A stretch of 64,000 bases of DNA from Saccharomycopsis phalli (taxonomy: Eukaryota; Ascomycota; Saccharomycetes; Ascoideales; Saccharomycopsidaceae), in contig CP073215.1 of assembly GCA_020342235.1 (NCBI GenBank), forward strand, positions 1,116,001 to 1,180,000, in the 5' to 3' direction. Position 1 is the stretch's first letter. Each line of letters starts with the position of its first letter. Below the pieces are notes generated by a model that was not told the origin of the DNA, made no database searches, and saw only the letters and a program-made list of their open reading frames with translations. The translations under genes were made by a program, and so were the position numbers. Below are positions 45,995-55,526 of the stretch, piece after piece.

Positions 45995-48010
45995 ATGGTT
46001 GTCAAAAATGATTCCCAGACGGCGTCTCCGGCTAGCAATTACAGCGACTCGCGGTCGTCCAAGGCGTCTTCAAGAAAGACGCTTTCAGCGAGCGAAAGCC
46101 CGGACTCGGATGAGCCGCTCACCGAGGCGCTTGTGCGGTCCTACGAGGAACGGTTTCAGCTTGGGTTTTCATTGAAGAGCATGTTTTCCGCAGAGAGTGA
46201 CAGCCAGTGGCAGCTTTTGAACGGGATGATCCGGCGGAGCGCAAAGTATTGTCTGAATATCGAGGAGCTGTTGACGGTGTATAAGTTCTGCTGTCTCTCT
46301 GGGCTGAAGCACAAGACGATCGAGGTGTTGGGGCTTCTAGTGTGCGACGTGGAGCTGCTTGTGAGTCTCAAGGAGTACTTTTTCTGGCTCACAAAGGACC
46401 ATGAGGAGGAATTGTTGGTGTCGAGCATTGAGGATTACGCGGGACCAGTGTACAAGGCGATGAAAAAGTTGTTGAAGTACGCGTTGTTCCCGCCTGTGGA
46501 CGGCAAGCTTATCAAGGTGGGGATCTTTGAGGCCGCAAAGGGGCTCCAGGAGCTTCTCATGGACATGATGCTGTCGGTGGTGCAGAGGTTGGCGATGTTC
46601 TACTCGCAGACCCACACCGACACTCTCCTCCAGACGTTTGTGCGGACGCTTGCGCGGGTCGACGAGAGCAGGATCCGCAAGTACTCCATCTCGACGAAGC
46701 TCGAGCGATGGCTTGAGGAGGTGAACTTTTGTGCGGATTGCGGCAAAGACATTGGTGTTGCTCCGTGCATCTGGGAGTTGCACCGCAACAAGAAGTGGCA
46801 TTTTGACTGTGCGGCGTGCGACGAGTGCCTGACACGGTTGCTAGGCGACGAGATTTCAGCGGCACGTGTCGACGGATCCGACAAGCTCCGGTGCGGACGG
46901 TGTGGGGAAGATAGCCCGGACTGCCGGTTCCGCCGGCTTCTGATGGAGCGGCAGATGGTGTCGTTGCTCAAGAGCCGGGTTGTGGAGTGTGTGAAAGAGC
47001 TCCAGGACGAGAAGTTTGGGTACATTTGCCAGGAGTGGGTTCAGTACTGGCGGATGGACGCAGACGACTTGCAAAAGTACGACGTGAACACACAAAAGGC
47101 CCAGAGCGCAGTGTTTGAGCTCATCCACCGGCAGCAGTTTTTTGTCGACTCGGCACAGGAGTTTCTTGCAGTGGGCGACCGGTTCTTGAGCGACGCACGT
47201 GCGCGGCCGGAGGAGCTTGACGTCACAATGTACGATCTCATTTTCCGGCCGCTCAAACAGCTCCGGCAGATCCACCGGCGGACGCTTCTTTCGCCGATGA
47301 CACGGTTTCTCGCCGACCAGGGCATGGTGGTGAAGAACCTGATTTTCCGGCTCTATCTCGGGTGGATGGGGAAGTCGTATGCCGCGTACGAGGACTATTT
47401 GGTGCGGCTTGCAGAGTCGGAGTTGCTTCTTGACGTGGACAAGATGAAGGAGGTGCCGCACATGCAGAACTGGATCAAGGAGCAGAACTCGGCCAAGTTT
47501 GAGAAGCTCTTGCTGGGCGAGTTTTTCTACCAGATTATCCAGACCAAGGAGATTCTCAAGACAATCGAGCGGCACGTGGACTCGGACGACCCGGAGAACG
47601 CAATTGTGTTCCAGACGGGCCAGTTGGTGGAGGATTTCAGCTACCTGCTCCACAAGGTGCTTGATAAGGCCGTGACCCGGGCGTATCTCGGGCGGATCCA
47701 GAACTTGGAGGTGAAGCGCAACGACGTGACGTACAAGAAGCACGCGTTTGTGCGGTACAAGAGCAAGGTGACCAACGAGGTGTTTGACTGCTGCTTGATC
47801 TTGCTCAATGTGTGCTTGGTGATCTCGAAGTTGTCGTTTGCCGACAGCACGTTTGTCAAGTTTGCCCCGGTGATTTTCCTGGAGAACATTGTCTACGAGC
47901 TTACCGACGCAAAGTTGGTGGTCTCTGACAAGACTAAAGACACTGAGGGCTACAAGTTCCACTTTCGGAGTGAGACCGAGGCCGAGACCTGGGTGAATAT
48001 TAACTTATGA
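45995..48010 (+). CDS. LIM-domain Rho guanine nucleotide exchange factor
   Basis: The 671-residue protein has a disordered N-terminus (about 1-45) and a helical region (about 50-240). A complete LIM zinc-binding signature follows at residues 246-304: C-X2-C-X19-H-X2-C-X2-C-X2-C-X21-C-X2-C. Next is a helical domain of about 160 residues starting A-V-F-E-L-I-H-R-Q-Q-F-F-V-D and containing Y-D-L-I-F-R-P-L-K-Q-L, the pattern of a DH (RhoGEF) domain. The C-terminal 130 residues have a PH-like pattern ending in a tryptophan-containing helix (A-E-T-W-V-N). The DH domain is read from pattern and not from strict signature residues. LIM plus DH in one protein is not an arrangement I know from baker's yeast, where LIM occurs with RhoGAP domains (Lrg1, Rga1/2). 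It would be expected to activate a Rho-family GTPase at the cortex. Confidence 0.65.
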   Translation: MVVKNDSQTASPASNYSDSRSSKASSRKTLSASESPDSDEPLTEALVRSYEERFQLGFSLKSMFSAESDSQWQLLNGMIRRSAKYCLNIEELLTVYKFCCLSGLKHKTIEVLGLLVCDVELLVSLKEYFFWLTKDHEEELLVSSIEDYAGPVYKAMKKLLKYALFPPVDGKLIKVGIFEAAKGLQELLMDMMLSVVQRLAMFYSQTHTDTLLQTFVRTLARVDESRIRKYSISTKLERWLEEVNFCADCGKDIGVAPCIWELHRNKKWHFDCAACDECLTRLLGDEISAARVDGSDKLRCGRCGEDSPDCRFRRLLMERQMVSLLKSRVVECVKELQDEKFGYICQEWVQYWRMDADDLQKYDVNTQKAQSAVFELIHRQQFFVDSAQEFLAVGDRFLSDARARPEELDVTMYDLIFRPLKQLRQIHRRTLLSPMTRFLADQGMVVKNLIFRLYLGWMGKSYAAYEDYLVRLAESELLLDVDKMKEVPHMQNWIKEQNSAKFEKLLLGEFFYQIIQTKEILKTIERHVDSDDPENAIVFQTGQLVEDFSYLLHKVLDKAVTRAYLGRIQNLEVKRNDVTYKKHAFVRYKSKVTNEVFDCCLILLNVCLVISKLSFADSTFVKFAPVIFLENIVYELTDAKLVVSDKTKDTEGYKFHFRSETEAETWVNINL

Positions 48011-48289
48011 GTAATGAAACGACTAATTCAAGATCAGACTGTAATGCACATTAAAACGGCCCCTGAAGGGAGGAGTAATTTCTGTTTTAAAAGGAGTTGG
48101 AGGGAAGATGCGATTAACGAATGGCAAGAGCTCATTGGTTCATTGGGATCTGGCACTGGGCTTGTTACAAACACTACACAAGGCTTGATTTATGTGACTG
48201 GTGAAAAGTCAAATTACTACTTTCAGAATCCCTAGTTGACCTAACAAAACACTCGGCAAGATCAGCAAACACTCAGCAAGTTCAGCAAA
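48011..48289 (+). other. Short open frame of unknown status
   Basis: An ATG frame of 73 codons (48014-48235) lies just behind the LIM-RhoGEF stop. It has no family features. AAACACTCAGCAAG direct repeats at about 48247-48300 follow. It may be chance or the edge of an old insertion. Confidence 0.3.
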
Positions 48290-48660
48290 CACTCAGCAGC
48301 CAAGCTTAGTTTTACATAATACTTTATTCCACCCGGAGGATGCACAAAGAATTACCAATGCCAATCATACCCGCATCTTCAGACTGGCAAAGCTTGGAAA
48401 TCTTGTAGGATTCTACTCGTCTGGGCTGGTGGTTCTCATTTTGCTACAGCACATTAGGTGGCACAAGTCACCTCCGCCCTAATAAAATCACATTGCCCTT
48501 CAATGCCCATTACCTTACATATTTACAAGCTCTATTCAAAAATCCATCTGTTGCAGAGTTCTTTCAACAACTACATATCGGCACCGTCCTTAGTCATACA
48601 CGGCAAAGTATAAATCTCCTCTGGGAGCCTAGTCTAGCTATCTTAAATACATATTATTAT
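48290..48660 (+). mobile_element. 5'-truncated LINE, 3' end copy B
   Basis: Similar over its length to the LINE 3' end at 20836-21574. It keeps the ORF2 tail around A-R-I-T-N-A-N-H-T-R, GTAGGATTCTACTCGTC, TTACCTTACATATTTACAAGCTCT, GCACCGTCCTTAGTCATA and the hairpin-like CTCCTCTGGGAG region. It ends CTTAAATACATATTATTATA. Compared with copy A it lacks the zinc-motif part and some of the early 3' UTR. It ends about 100 bp upstream of the myosin ATG, so it forms part of that gene's promoter or 5' UTR. Confidence 0.8.
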
Positions 48661-48760
48661 ATAAAGTCATGGGGTATTATACTGCTGCACACCGCCCCGT
48701 CGCCCGGGTAACTCGGGCTGGGGAGTATGAGCGGGATCTCCTATTTTCCAGACGCAACAG

Positions 48761-51700
48761 ATGGCTCTTACCAACCGACGGGCGGGGCGAAATGCCGCAA
48801 AGCGACAGCAACCGGCAAAGAAAATCGAAAAGGCACACTTTGATGCCGGGAAGAAGAAGGAGGTGGGGCTTGCGGATCTCACGCTCTTGAAGAACATCAC
48901 CGACAACGACATCAACCAGAACCTCATGGTGCGGTTCCAGGCCGGCTTGATATACACCTTCATTGGGCCGGTGTTGATCTCCATCAATCCGTTCAAGGAC
49001 TTGGGCATCTACACCGACACGGTGTTGCAGTCGTATGTCGGCAAGAACCGGTTGGAGGTTGCCCCGCATGTGTTTGCGATTGCCGAGTCCATGTACTACA
49101 ACTTGAAGTCGTATGGCGAGAGTCAGTGCGTGATCATCTCGGGGGAGTCAGGTGCCGGCAAGACCGAGGCGGCGAAGCGCATCATGCAGTACGTCGCCAC
49201 GGTTTCCGGCGGCTCCAACTCGGACTCGATCCAGCAGATCAAGGACATGGTGCTTGCCACCAACCCGATCATGGAGTCGTTTGGCAACGCCAAGACGTTG
49301 CGTAACGACAACTCGTCGCGGTTCGGCAAGTACTTGGAAATCAACTTCAACAGCAGCGCCGAGCCGGTCTCCGGGAACATTACAAACTACCTCTTGGAGA
49401 AGAACCGCGTAGTGCTGCAGATTAGCAACGAACGCAATTTCCACATCTTCTACCAGTTGGCCAAGAGCGCACCGGAAAACTACCGGCTGCAGTACGGCAT
49501 CCAGGGCCCCGAGACGTACCGCTACATTAGTACCTGCACCGACGTCTCCTCCATTGACGACCAGAGCGAGTTCCGCGACACCGTGCAGGCGCTCCACACC
49601 ATCGGCTTGTCCCAGCAAGAGCAGGACGAGGTCTTCCGCGTCTTGTCCGCGGTCTTGTGGATCGGAAACGTCACCTTCCGCTTCAACCAGGACGAAAACG
49701 CCGAGGTCGCAGACACGTCCGTCACCGACTTTGTCGCGTACCTTCTTGGCGTCAACAGCGACGCGTTGATCAAGTCCATCATCGAACGCACCATCGAGAC
49801 ACCCGGCCGCGCAGGCGAGTTGTTCCACATCCCATTGAACATCGTGCAGGCCACCGCCGTACGCGACGCGTTGGCCAAGGGCATCTACAGCAACCTCTTT
49901 GATTGGTTGGTGGACCGCATCAACCGCTCCTTGAACACATTGAACCAGCCGGCTAGCAACTCGATTGGCATCTTGGATATCTACGGGTTTGAGATCTTCG
50001 AGCACAACTCGTTCGAGCAGTTGTGCATCAACTACGTCAACGAGAAGTTGCAGCAAATCTTCATCGAATTGACCTTAAAGGCCGAGCAGGAGGAGTACGT
50101 GCGCGAACAGATCGAGTGGAAGCCAATTGACTACTTCAACAACAAAATCGTGTGCGACTTGATCGAGTCGACGCGTCCCCCTGGCATCTTCGCCGCGTTG
50201 AACGACGCGTGTGCCACTGCCCACGCCGATTCCAGCGCGGCCGACTCGGTGTTTGCGCAACGGCTCAACTTGGTCGCCGCCAACAAGCATTTCGAGCTCC
50301 GGGCGTCCAAGTTCATCATCAAGCACTATGCCGGTGACGTCGAGTACGTTCTCAACGGAATGACCGACAAGAACAAGGACCAGATGTTGAAGGACCTCCG
50401 GGAGATGATCGCCACGTCGCAGAACGCGTTCTTGAGCCAGACATTGTTTGGTGCCGCGTACCAGCCGGAGGTGAACAAACGCGGAAAGGCGACCACGGCC
50501 AGCGACAAGATCAAAAAGAGCGCAAACTTGTTGGTCGAGACGTTGTCCAAGGCGACGCCGTCGTATATCCGGACGATCAAGCCGAACCAGCGACGCGGTC
50601 CGTTGGAGTACGACGAGAAACAGGTGTTGCACCAGGTGAAGTATCTTGGGTTGAAGGAGAACGTGCGTATCCGGCGCGCGGGGTTCGCGTACCGGACCAC
50701 GTTTGAAAAGTTTGCCGAGCGGTTCTACTTGTTGTCGCCAAAATGCTCCTATGCCGGCGACTACATCTGGCAGGGCGATGCCCAAGGCGCGTGTGTCGAG
50801 ATCCTCCGGGACGCGTCGATCCCCACGTCAGAGTACCAAATGGGCGTCACCAAGATATTCGTCAAGAGCCCAGAGACGTTGTTTGCTCTCGAGACCATGA
50901 AGGACCGCTACTGGCACAACATGGCCGCGCGTATCCAGCGCGCCTGGAGACGCTACTGGCAGCGGAAAATCAACGCGGCACGCGTGTTCCAGCGGCTCTG
51001 GCGCGAGAAAAAGGGCGGCAACGAACACGAGCAGTTCCGCGACTTGGGCACGCGTTTGCTCGCGTCGCGTAAGCAGCGGCGCAGCATGTCGCTCTTGGGT
51101 TCGCGTCAGTTCCTCGGCGACTACTTGGCATGTAACGACTACAAGGGATTGGGCCGGATCATCGTCAAGCAGGCTGGTATCAACGAGAAGGTGGTGTTTT
51201 CCATCCGCGGCGAGTTGTTGCACGCAAAGTTTGGCCGCTCCTCCATGAGACTACCCAAGATATTCATCCTCACCGGCTCCAGCTTCATCGTCGTAGATGA
51301 GGCGGTGGTCGAGGGCCACGTGCAGTACGTCAAGGAAACTGTCATTTCCGTATCCAATATCCAGTCTGTGGGCTTGACAAACTTACAGGACGATTGGTTG
51401 GCTCTCAACTTGGCCCAGTCCACCACCCCCGATTACTTGATCAACTGTGTGTTCAAAACCGAGTTGCTGACGCATTTGAAGAAGCTCAACGGCAATCTCC
51501 AGGTCAAGGTGGGGCCGATGATCGAGTACAAGAAGAAGCCTGGCAGCAAGTTCCACAAGGTAAAGAGCCAGATCAACAACAGCGTGCCAAAGAACATTGA
51601 CCAGTACAAATCGGGCACCATCAACGTCGCCCAGGGGAACCCAGAGAACTCGGTGTCGAAAAAGAAGCCAAAGGGTAAGCCGTCCAACGTCAAGTACCCA

Positions 51701-52759
51701 TACCGGACCCGGACCAATCCAATCAGCGAGACGGTTTCCCACGCAGTGGCGTACAATCCGGCTCCGACCCGCACGTTTAACCAGGCGTCTTCCAACGGTT
51801 TTTCCACAGGAAAGGTTCCGCCTCCTCCTCCGGTGCTCAATATGGCTCTGTCTCAGTCTCAAGTGCAAAAGGTTCCTCCTCCGGTGCTCAATACGGCACA
51901 GCCTCAGTCTCAGGTGAGAAAGGTTCCTCCTCCTCCTCCGGCGCAACAGCAAATTCCTGTGCAACAAATTCCTGTTCAGCAAGCTCCTGTTCAGCAAATT
52001 CCTATTCAGCCTGTGCAACATTCTGTTGGGGCAAAGAAACCGCCTCTAGCTCCAAAGAGAGACTCCAAGTTGGCTCCAAAGCCTCCAGTCGCTAGACCAA
52101 AGGTTAAGCGGGCTGTTCCTACTCCTCCAGCGCGGAAATCCGTTCTTCTTCTGGCTGGGCAGGTTCCTCCGCTTGTTCAGCTGCAACGTGTTCAGCCTGT
52201 GCAAGTTCATCCTGTTCAGCCTGTTCAGCCTGTTCAACAAGTCCAACAAGTCCAACCTGTTCATCAAAACCCTCCTCCTCCTCCTCCACCTCCAGTGGAA
52301 ACACCAGCATATCCTACTTACAAAGCAGGCTACACTTTTGCCGGGTCTGGCGCTCCTTCCGAGTTGCCTCTTAATGCAGGGGACATTGTCTACATTACCA
52401 AAAAGGAAAACAACGGCTGGTGGTTGGCCAAGACCCTTGACTTGTCGAAAGAAGGCTGGGTTCCTACTGCCTATGTCACTGAATGCGAGAATCCTCAAGC
52501 TAATGGGAATGGCCATACAAACGTTCCGAGTGTTGCAAATAGTGTTCTGAGTGTTGCAAACGTTTCGAGTGTTGCAACCACTGTTTCTAGTGTTGGTGCT
52601 GGTGCTGCTGTTGGTGCTGGCGCTGTTGGTGCTGTTTCTGCTGCTCCTATTACCCAACTTGCACCAGTCAGTTTTGGTGACGACTTGGCCACTGCCATTG
52701 CCAAGAAATTGGGCAAGTACGATTCAGACGCTGAAGAAGAGGACGACGACGATTGGTAG
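48761..52759 (+). CDS. MYO5: Class I myosin (Myo3/Myo5 type)
   Basis: The 1332-residue protein is the fungal long-tailed myosin I of endocytic actin patches. The motor (about 30-720) has G-E-S-G-A-G-K-T (P-loop), N-x-N-S-S-R-F-G-K (switch I) and L-D-I-Y-G-F-E (switch II). One or two IQ motifs lie at about 725-760 ([13 protein letters not shown]). A basic TH1 membrane-binding domain reaches about 965. Proline-rich repeats P-P-P-P-V-L-N and P-V-Q-Q/V-Q-P (about 1020-1175), an SH3 domain (about 1188-1240) and an acidic Arp2/3-binding end D-D-D-D-W follow. At the TEDS site, where yeast Myo3/5 have a PAK-phosphorylated serine, this protein has glutamate (E353). The ATG at 48761 gives a basic N-terminus as in Candida Myo5. 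Confidence 0.95.
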   Translation: MALTNRRAGRNAAKRQQPAKKIEKAHFDAGKKKEVGLADLTLLKNITDNDINQNLMVRFQAGLIYTFIGPVLISINPFKDLGIYTDTVLQSYVGKNRLEVAPHVFAIAESMYYNLKSYGESQCVIISGESGAGKTEAAKRIMQYVATVSGGSNSDSIQQIKDMVLATNPIMESFGNAKTLRNDNSSRFGKYLEINFNSSAEPVSGNITNYLLEKNRVVLQISNERNFHIFYQLAKSAPENYRLQYGIQGPETYRYISTCTDVSSIDDQSEFRDTVQALHTIGLSQQEQDEVFRVLSAVLWIGNVTFRFNQDENAEVADTSVTDFVAYLLGVNSDALIKSIIERTIETPGRAGELFHIPLNIVQATAVRDALAKGIYSNLFDWLVDRINRSLNTLNQPASNSIGILDIYGFEIFEHNSFEQLCINYVNEKLQQIFIELTLKAEQEEYVREQIEWKPIDYFNNKIVCDLIESTRPPGIFAALNDACATAHADSSAADSVFAQRLNLVAANKHFELRASKFIIKHYAGDVEYVLNGMTDKNKDQMLKDLREMIATSQNAFLSQTLFGAAYQPEVNKRGKATTASDKIKKSANLLVETLSKATPSYIRTIKPNQRRGPLEYDEKQVLHQVKYLGLKENVRIRRAGFAYRTTFEKFAERFYLLSPKCSYAGDYIWQGDAQGACVEILRDASIPTSEYQMGVTKIFVKSPETLFALETMKDRYWHNMAARIQRAWRRYWQRKINAARVFQRLWREKKGGNEHEQFRDLGTRLLASRKQRRSMSLLGSRQFLGDYLACNDYKGLGRIIVKQAGINEKVVFSIRGELLHAKFGRSSMRLPKIFILTGSSFIVVDEAVVEGHVQYVKETVISVSNIQSVGLTNLQDDWLALNLAQSTTPDYLINCVFKTELLTHLKKLNGNLQVKVGPMIEYKKKPGSKFHKVKSQINNSVPKNIDQYKSGTINVAQGNPENSVSKKKPKGKPSNVKYPYRTRTNPISETVSHAVAYNPAPTRTFNQASSNGFSTGKVPPPPPVLNMALSQSQVQKVPPPVLNTAQPQSQVRKVPPPPPAQQQIPVQQIPVQQAPVQQIPIQPVQHSVGAKKPPLAPKRDSKLAPKPPVARPKVKRAVPTPPARKSVLLLAGQVPPLVQLQRVQPVQVHPVQPVQPVQQVQQVQPVHQNPPPPPPPPVETPAYPTYKAGYTFAGSGAPSELPLNAGDIVYITKKENNGWWLAKTLDLSKEGWVPTAYVTECENPQANGNGHTNVPSVANSVLSVANVSSVATTVSSVGAGAAVGAGAVGAVSAAPITQLAPVSFGDDLATAIAKKLGKYDSDAEEEDDDDW

Positions 52760-52922
52760 TGCATATTCGATAATATAGCCTTTTAGAACAATGTAGCCAT
52801 TTAAACAATGTAGCTGTAATATAGTAACTAGGATACGAGTTGGTGAAATGGGTAAAATATATTCGTTCGACTATTCACAGAATAGTCTGACTATTTACAT
52901 CTGGAAAAGGTAAGACAGATTC

Positions 52923-53058
52923 TTTGGTCAAAGGGTTTTCTTCAACAGCAACGGTGCCTGATGTTCCTGAGTGAAGATATATTTGTCAAATAACTGTAAT
53001 TCCGGAGGCAATATATAGCGAAATACAAAAATAAATATTATTATTATTTGGTCAAAGG
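52923..53058. repeat. 12-bp target-site duplication around short repeat copy 3
   Basis: TTTGGTCAAAGG occurs at 52923-52934 and 53047-53058, exactly bounding the 112-bp element and its (ATT)n tail. Part of the left copy (CAAAGG) also matches the internal sequence of the other two copies, so microhomology at the 5' junction is possible. Confidence 0.85.
52935..53046 (+). mobile_element. Short dispersed repeat, copy 3 (5'-truncated)
   Basis: Corresponds to the 3' 112 bp of the 255-bp copy at 23071-23325: GTTTTCTTCAACAGCAA, a degraded hairpin, GAAGATATATTTGTCAAATAA, CCGGAGGCAATATATAGC, and the terminus AAAAATAAATATTATTATTA. Perfect 12-bp flanking duplications indicate a fairly recent insertion by target-primed reverse transcription. 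Confidence 0.85.
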
Positions 53059-53323
53059 AAATGGACCTAGTTAGACCATTTCCTGGGAGCCAAACTGACG
53101 GTACGTAGATTTTTATGGTAACCCTTTCATCTTTATTACAGTAGCCATTTAAACAAAATAGCCACCTAATATAGCCATCAAATATAGCCATCTGATATAG
53201 CCATTTGAACAATATAGCCATTTGAACAATATAGCCATTTTAACATGCTACCTACAACTGTAGCCCCTGGTGGTGTCACGTGCTACAGGAGAAACCTATC
53301 ATGTAATGCTATCAAGAAGTGAA

Positions 53324-55231
53324 TCATAGTCTATCAATATCAATGGTGATGTCAAACTCGGCACCGCCATCCTGTAAAACCGCCTGGATTTCCCGGATAA
53401 TATCGCATCGAAGGACATACTCCTGGTCGTCCGACGCCCCTGCCATGGTGAGTTTCATCAACACAAGGTACGTCTGATAGTTGACCTTGCTGATCAACAA
53501 CTTTTTGACCTTGTAGGTGCTCTTGAACGAGCTGAGTTTCTCAATGCGCGCCTCGATTTCGCCAATGTGTTTGCGGAATGCCATATTGTTGTATGGGTAC
53601 GACATCAAAATCACAAGCGAGAGTCTCTTGATCATGCCAAAGGCAAAGTAAAGGATTAACGTTGAGGTGACAAACGTCTGGATCTCGTTGATCTTAAGGT
53701 CCACGCCAATCTTGTTTATCCACGGAAACAAGAGGTTGTATGCCAAGAAAATCAAGGTGAGGAGCTTTATTGGGTTCTTGACAATGGGATTGTAGTTGAC
53801 AGTAGACTTGACCAACACAATCAAGGGGTCGTACGTGTACTCCTTGGCTCTAGCTAGCCAGTTGCGCGGAGCAGGGATCTTTTCCGGCAAGTCCAAGTTT
53901 GGCTTGCCGTCGGAAAACGTGACGTCGTTCGAGCTGAGGATCTTGTTGCTGATGAGAGTGATGCCAATTCCGACGCAGATGAGCGCCTGTAGCGCGGCGT
54001 CCGAAAGCTGTTTGTGTTCGTCGTTGTTGTGATGACTGTGGTGGTTTTCGTGGTCAAAGTCCTGGTCAATGAGGCTGATGGCAAACTCCTCCAACGAGTG
54101 GGTGATCAAATCGAATCCGACGTAGAACAAGGCGACGCCAAGGGCAAATCCAAAGAGCACCTCGAGCCTGGTCAAGCCAAAGGGGAGCTTGATGGAGGAT
54201 TTCTTCCAGACCTCAAAGTTCTTGAAGATCTCGACGATGATTACAAGAAAGCTGTTGACAGAATCGAAGAACACCAAGTGCGACAAGGTGGTCACATTCA
54301 TGAGCGAGTACTGGAACCCTGTGAGGAAGATCACCGAGGAGTAGAACACGTGCACGAAGCACCATCCGAGCTTCAACTTCTGGGCCTTGCTGCAGGACTC
54401 GAAAAACTCGCTGACCGAGGGGATCGGAAGCGATGTCGGGATGCTGAGCTCGGCCTGCTTCTTGGGTTCCTGGAAGAAGTTCATCAGCACCGACGAGTGT
54501 TTGTAGCGATGGCCCCGCCGCTGAGCCGGCTTCTGGAGAATGTTGCTATTGGACAACACCACCGAGCTGTAGTTGAACGGATTGCCCGAGGACGAGTTGG
54601 AGTTCCGGCGGATCGGTGACCCGGAACGCGATGCGTCGTCGAGATCCGAGCGTGACCCGGACTTGGAGAAGCTCCCGTGGGGCGGCGGCGACAAGGTAAG
54701 GAGCGTCTGCGACTTGCTGCCGTACCAGGACTCGCGCTTTTTGTGGGCGTGCGGCGGGGAAAGCGGCACGTTTGCTTCAGCCTGCGCCAACTCCAGGAGC
54801 GTCGGCTGGTCGTCGTCATAGCCCAAGAACTTGTTGCTGGCTAGCGACTCCGTCAGCGGCTTCAACACGAGCGAGGGGGCCGTGTTGTTGATGTAGCTAT
54901 CGAGATCCGCGTACAAACTGCGTGGCCTCTGCCGTCGGCCGCTCTTGTAACTGCCTGTGTTTCCACTTAGGCTCATCCGAGGCGGAAGCAAATCCGGCAC
55001 GCCCTTTTTGTACGGCGACCCGGACTTCAACGGCGAACCCCCCAGTTTCAATGGCGACCCGTTCAGCACGTCCAACAACTTGGACTTGACGCTTCCCGGC
55101 GAACCCCCGTCGACAGGAGTGCTGATGCCCAGCGACGTTGGCGAGTCAACAATGGCGCTGTCGTTTGTGTACCGCGGCACATATTGCGGGAACGGCTTCC
55201 CTAGCGAGTACGACTTGTTTCCTTCAGACAT
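53324..55231 (-). CDS. ZRG17: Zrg17-like cation diffusion facilitator
   Basis: The 635-residue protein has a long Ser/Pro/Gly-rich cytosolic N-terminus (about 1-285). A CDF-type membrane domain with about six segments follows: S-V-I-F-L-T-G-F, L-S-H-L-V-F-F-D-S-V-N-S-F-L, L-P-F-G-L-T-R-L-E-V-L-F-G-F-A-L-G-V. A His-rich loop (H-E-N-H-H-S-H-H) and a C-terminal cytosolic domain complete it. The P-F-G-x-x-R-x-E-V-L-F-G-F block is the Msc2/Zrg17 pattern. Yeast Zrg17 pairs with Msc2 to carry zinc into the ER lumen and lacks the full set of zinc ligands itself; the length here is near Zrg17 (605) and below Msc2 (724). The N-terminus has G-S-P-L-K-x-G repeats. Seven CACGTG sites lie upstream. Confidence 0.78.
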   Translation of the reverse strand: MSEGNKSYSLGKPFPQYVPRYTNDSAIVDSPTSLGISTPVDGGSPGSVKSKLLDVLNGSPLKLGGSPLKSGSPYKKGVPDLLPPRMSLSGNTGSYKSGRRQRPRSLYADLDSYINNTAPSLVLKPLTESLASNKFLGYDDDQPTLLELAQAEANVPLSPPHAHKKRESWYGSKSQTLLTLSPPPHGSFSKSGSRSDLDDASRSGSPIRRNSNSSSGNPFNYSSVVLSNSNILQKPAQRRGHRYKHSSVLMNFFQEPKKQAELSIPTSLPIPSVSEFFESCSKAQKLKLGWCFVHVFYSSVIFLTGFQYSLMNVTTLSHLVFFDSVNSFLVIIVEIFKNFEVWKKSSIKLPFGLTRLEVLFGFALGVALFYVGFDLITHSLEEFAISLIDQDFDHENHHSHHNNDEHKQLSDAALQALICVGIGITLISNKILSSNDVTFSDGKPNLDLPEKIPAPRNWLARAKEYTYDPLIVLVKSTVNYNPIVKNPIKLLTLIFLAYNLLFPWINKIGVDLKINEIQTFVTSTLILYFAFGMIKRLSLVILMSYPYNNMAFRKHIGEIEARIEKLSSFKSTYKVKKLLISKVNYQTYLVLMKLTMAGASDDQEYVLRCDIIREIQAVLQDGGAEFDITIDIDRL

Positions 55232-55271
55232 GTCGCTGGTTTTGCCTTGCTGGAATTTCCATTATCATAAT

Positions 55272-55439
55272 CACGTGACATGTCACGGTACTAGCGTAGT
55301 GGTTATGCAGGGGCACGTGAAACAATGGAATCACGTGAATTATCATAGCGACCTTACATATGGTCACGTGAAACAATTGGGTCACGTGGCTCATAATGGT
55401 GACCTTACATATGATCACGTGAAACAACGGGGTCACGTG
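55272..55439. promoter_or_regulatory. Array of seven CACGTG sites upstream of ZRG17
   Basis: CACGTG occurs at 55272, 55314, 55332, 55375, 55383, 55416 and 55434 (first base each). Most are TCACGTGA or TCACGTGG. They are carried by about three diverged copies of a 40-60 bp unit that includes CACGTGAAACAA, GGTCACGTGG and GACCTTACATATG. Because both flanking genes are on the minus strand, the array is the ZRG17 promoter and lies behind the NOP12 stop. Bound factors could be Cbf1 or another bHLH protein. Confidence 0.75.
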
Positions 55440-55526
55440 GAATGCAATGTCGTATACTCTTTGCCTGGCTTACAGTGCATCACAATGGTTTGTTTATTCT
55501 TTGTTTTGTTCATTCCTTTGCTTTGC

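Larger units (their letters stand above)
52760..53323. other. Convergent region with A-T-A-G-C-C-A-T-T-T repeats
   Basis: This lies between myosin and ZRG17. AATGTAGCCATTTAAACA and ATATAGCCATTTGAACA units occur on both sides of the short dispersed repeat (52775-52815 and about 53142-53245), which suggests the element landed inside or next to an existing array. No gene is seen. Confidence 0.7.

Noticed and set aside
46856-47962. 368-codon open frame opposite the LIM-RhoGEF gene
   Set aside because: Antisense shadow caused by GC-rich third positions; the plus strand carries the LIM signature.
52928-53221. 97-codon minus-strand frame over the short dispersed repeat
   Set aside because: Part of it recurs as antisense of the other repeat copies and it crosses the insertion boundary, so it is not a gene.
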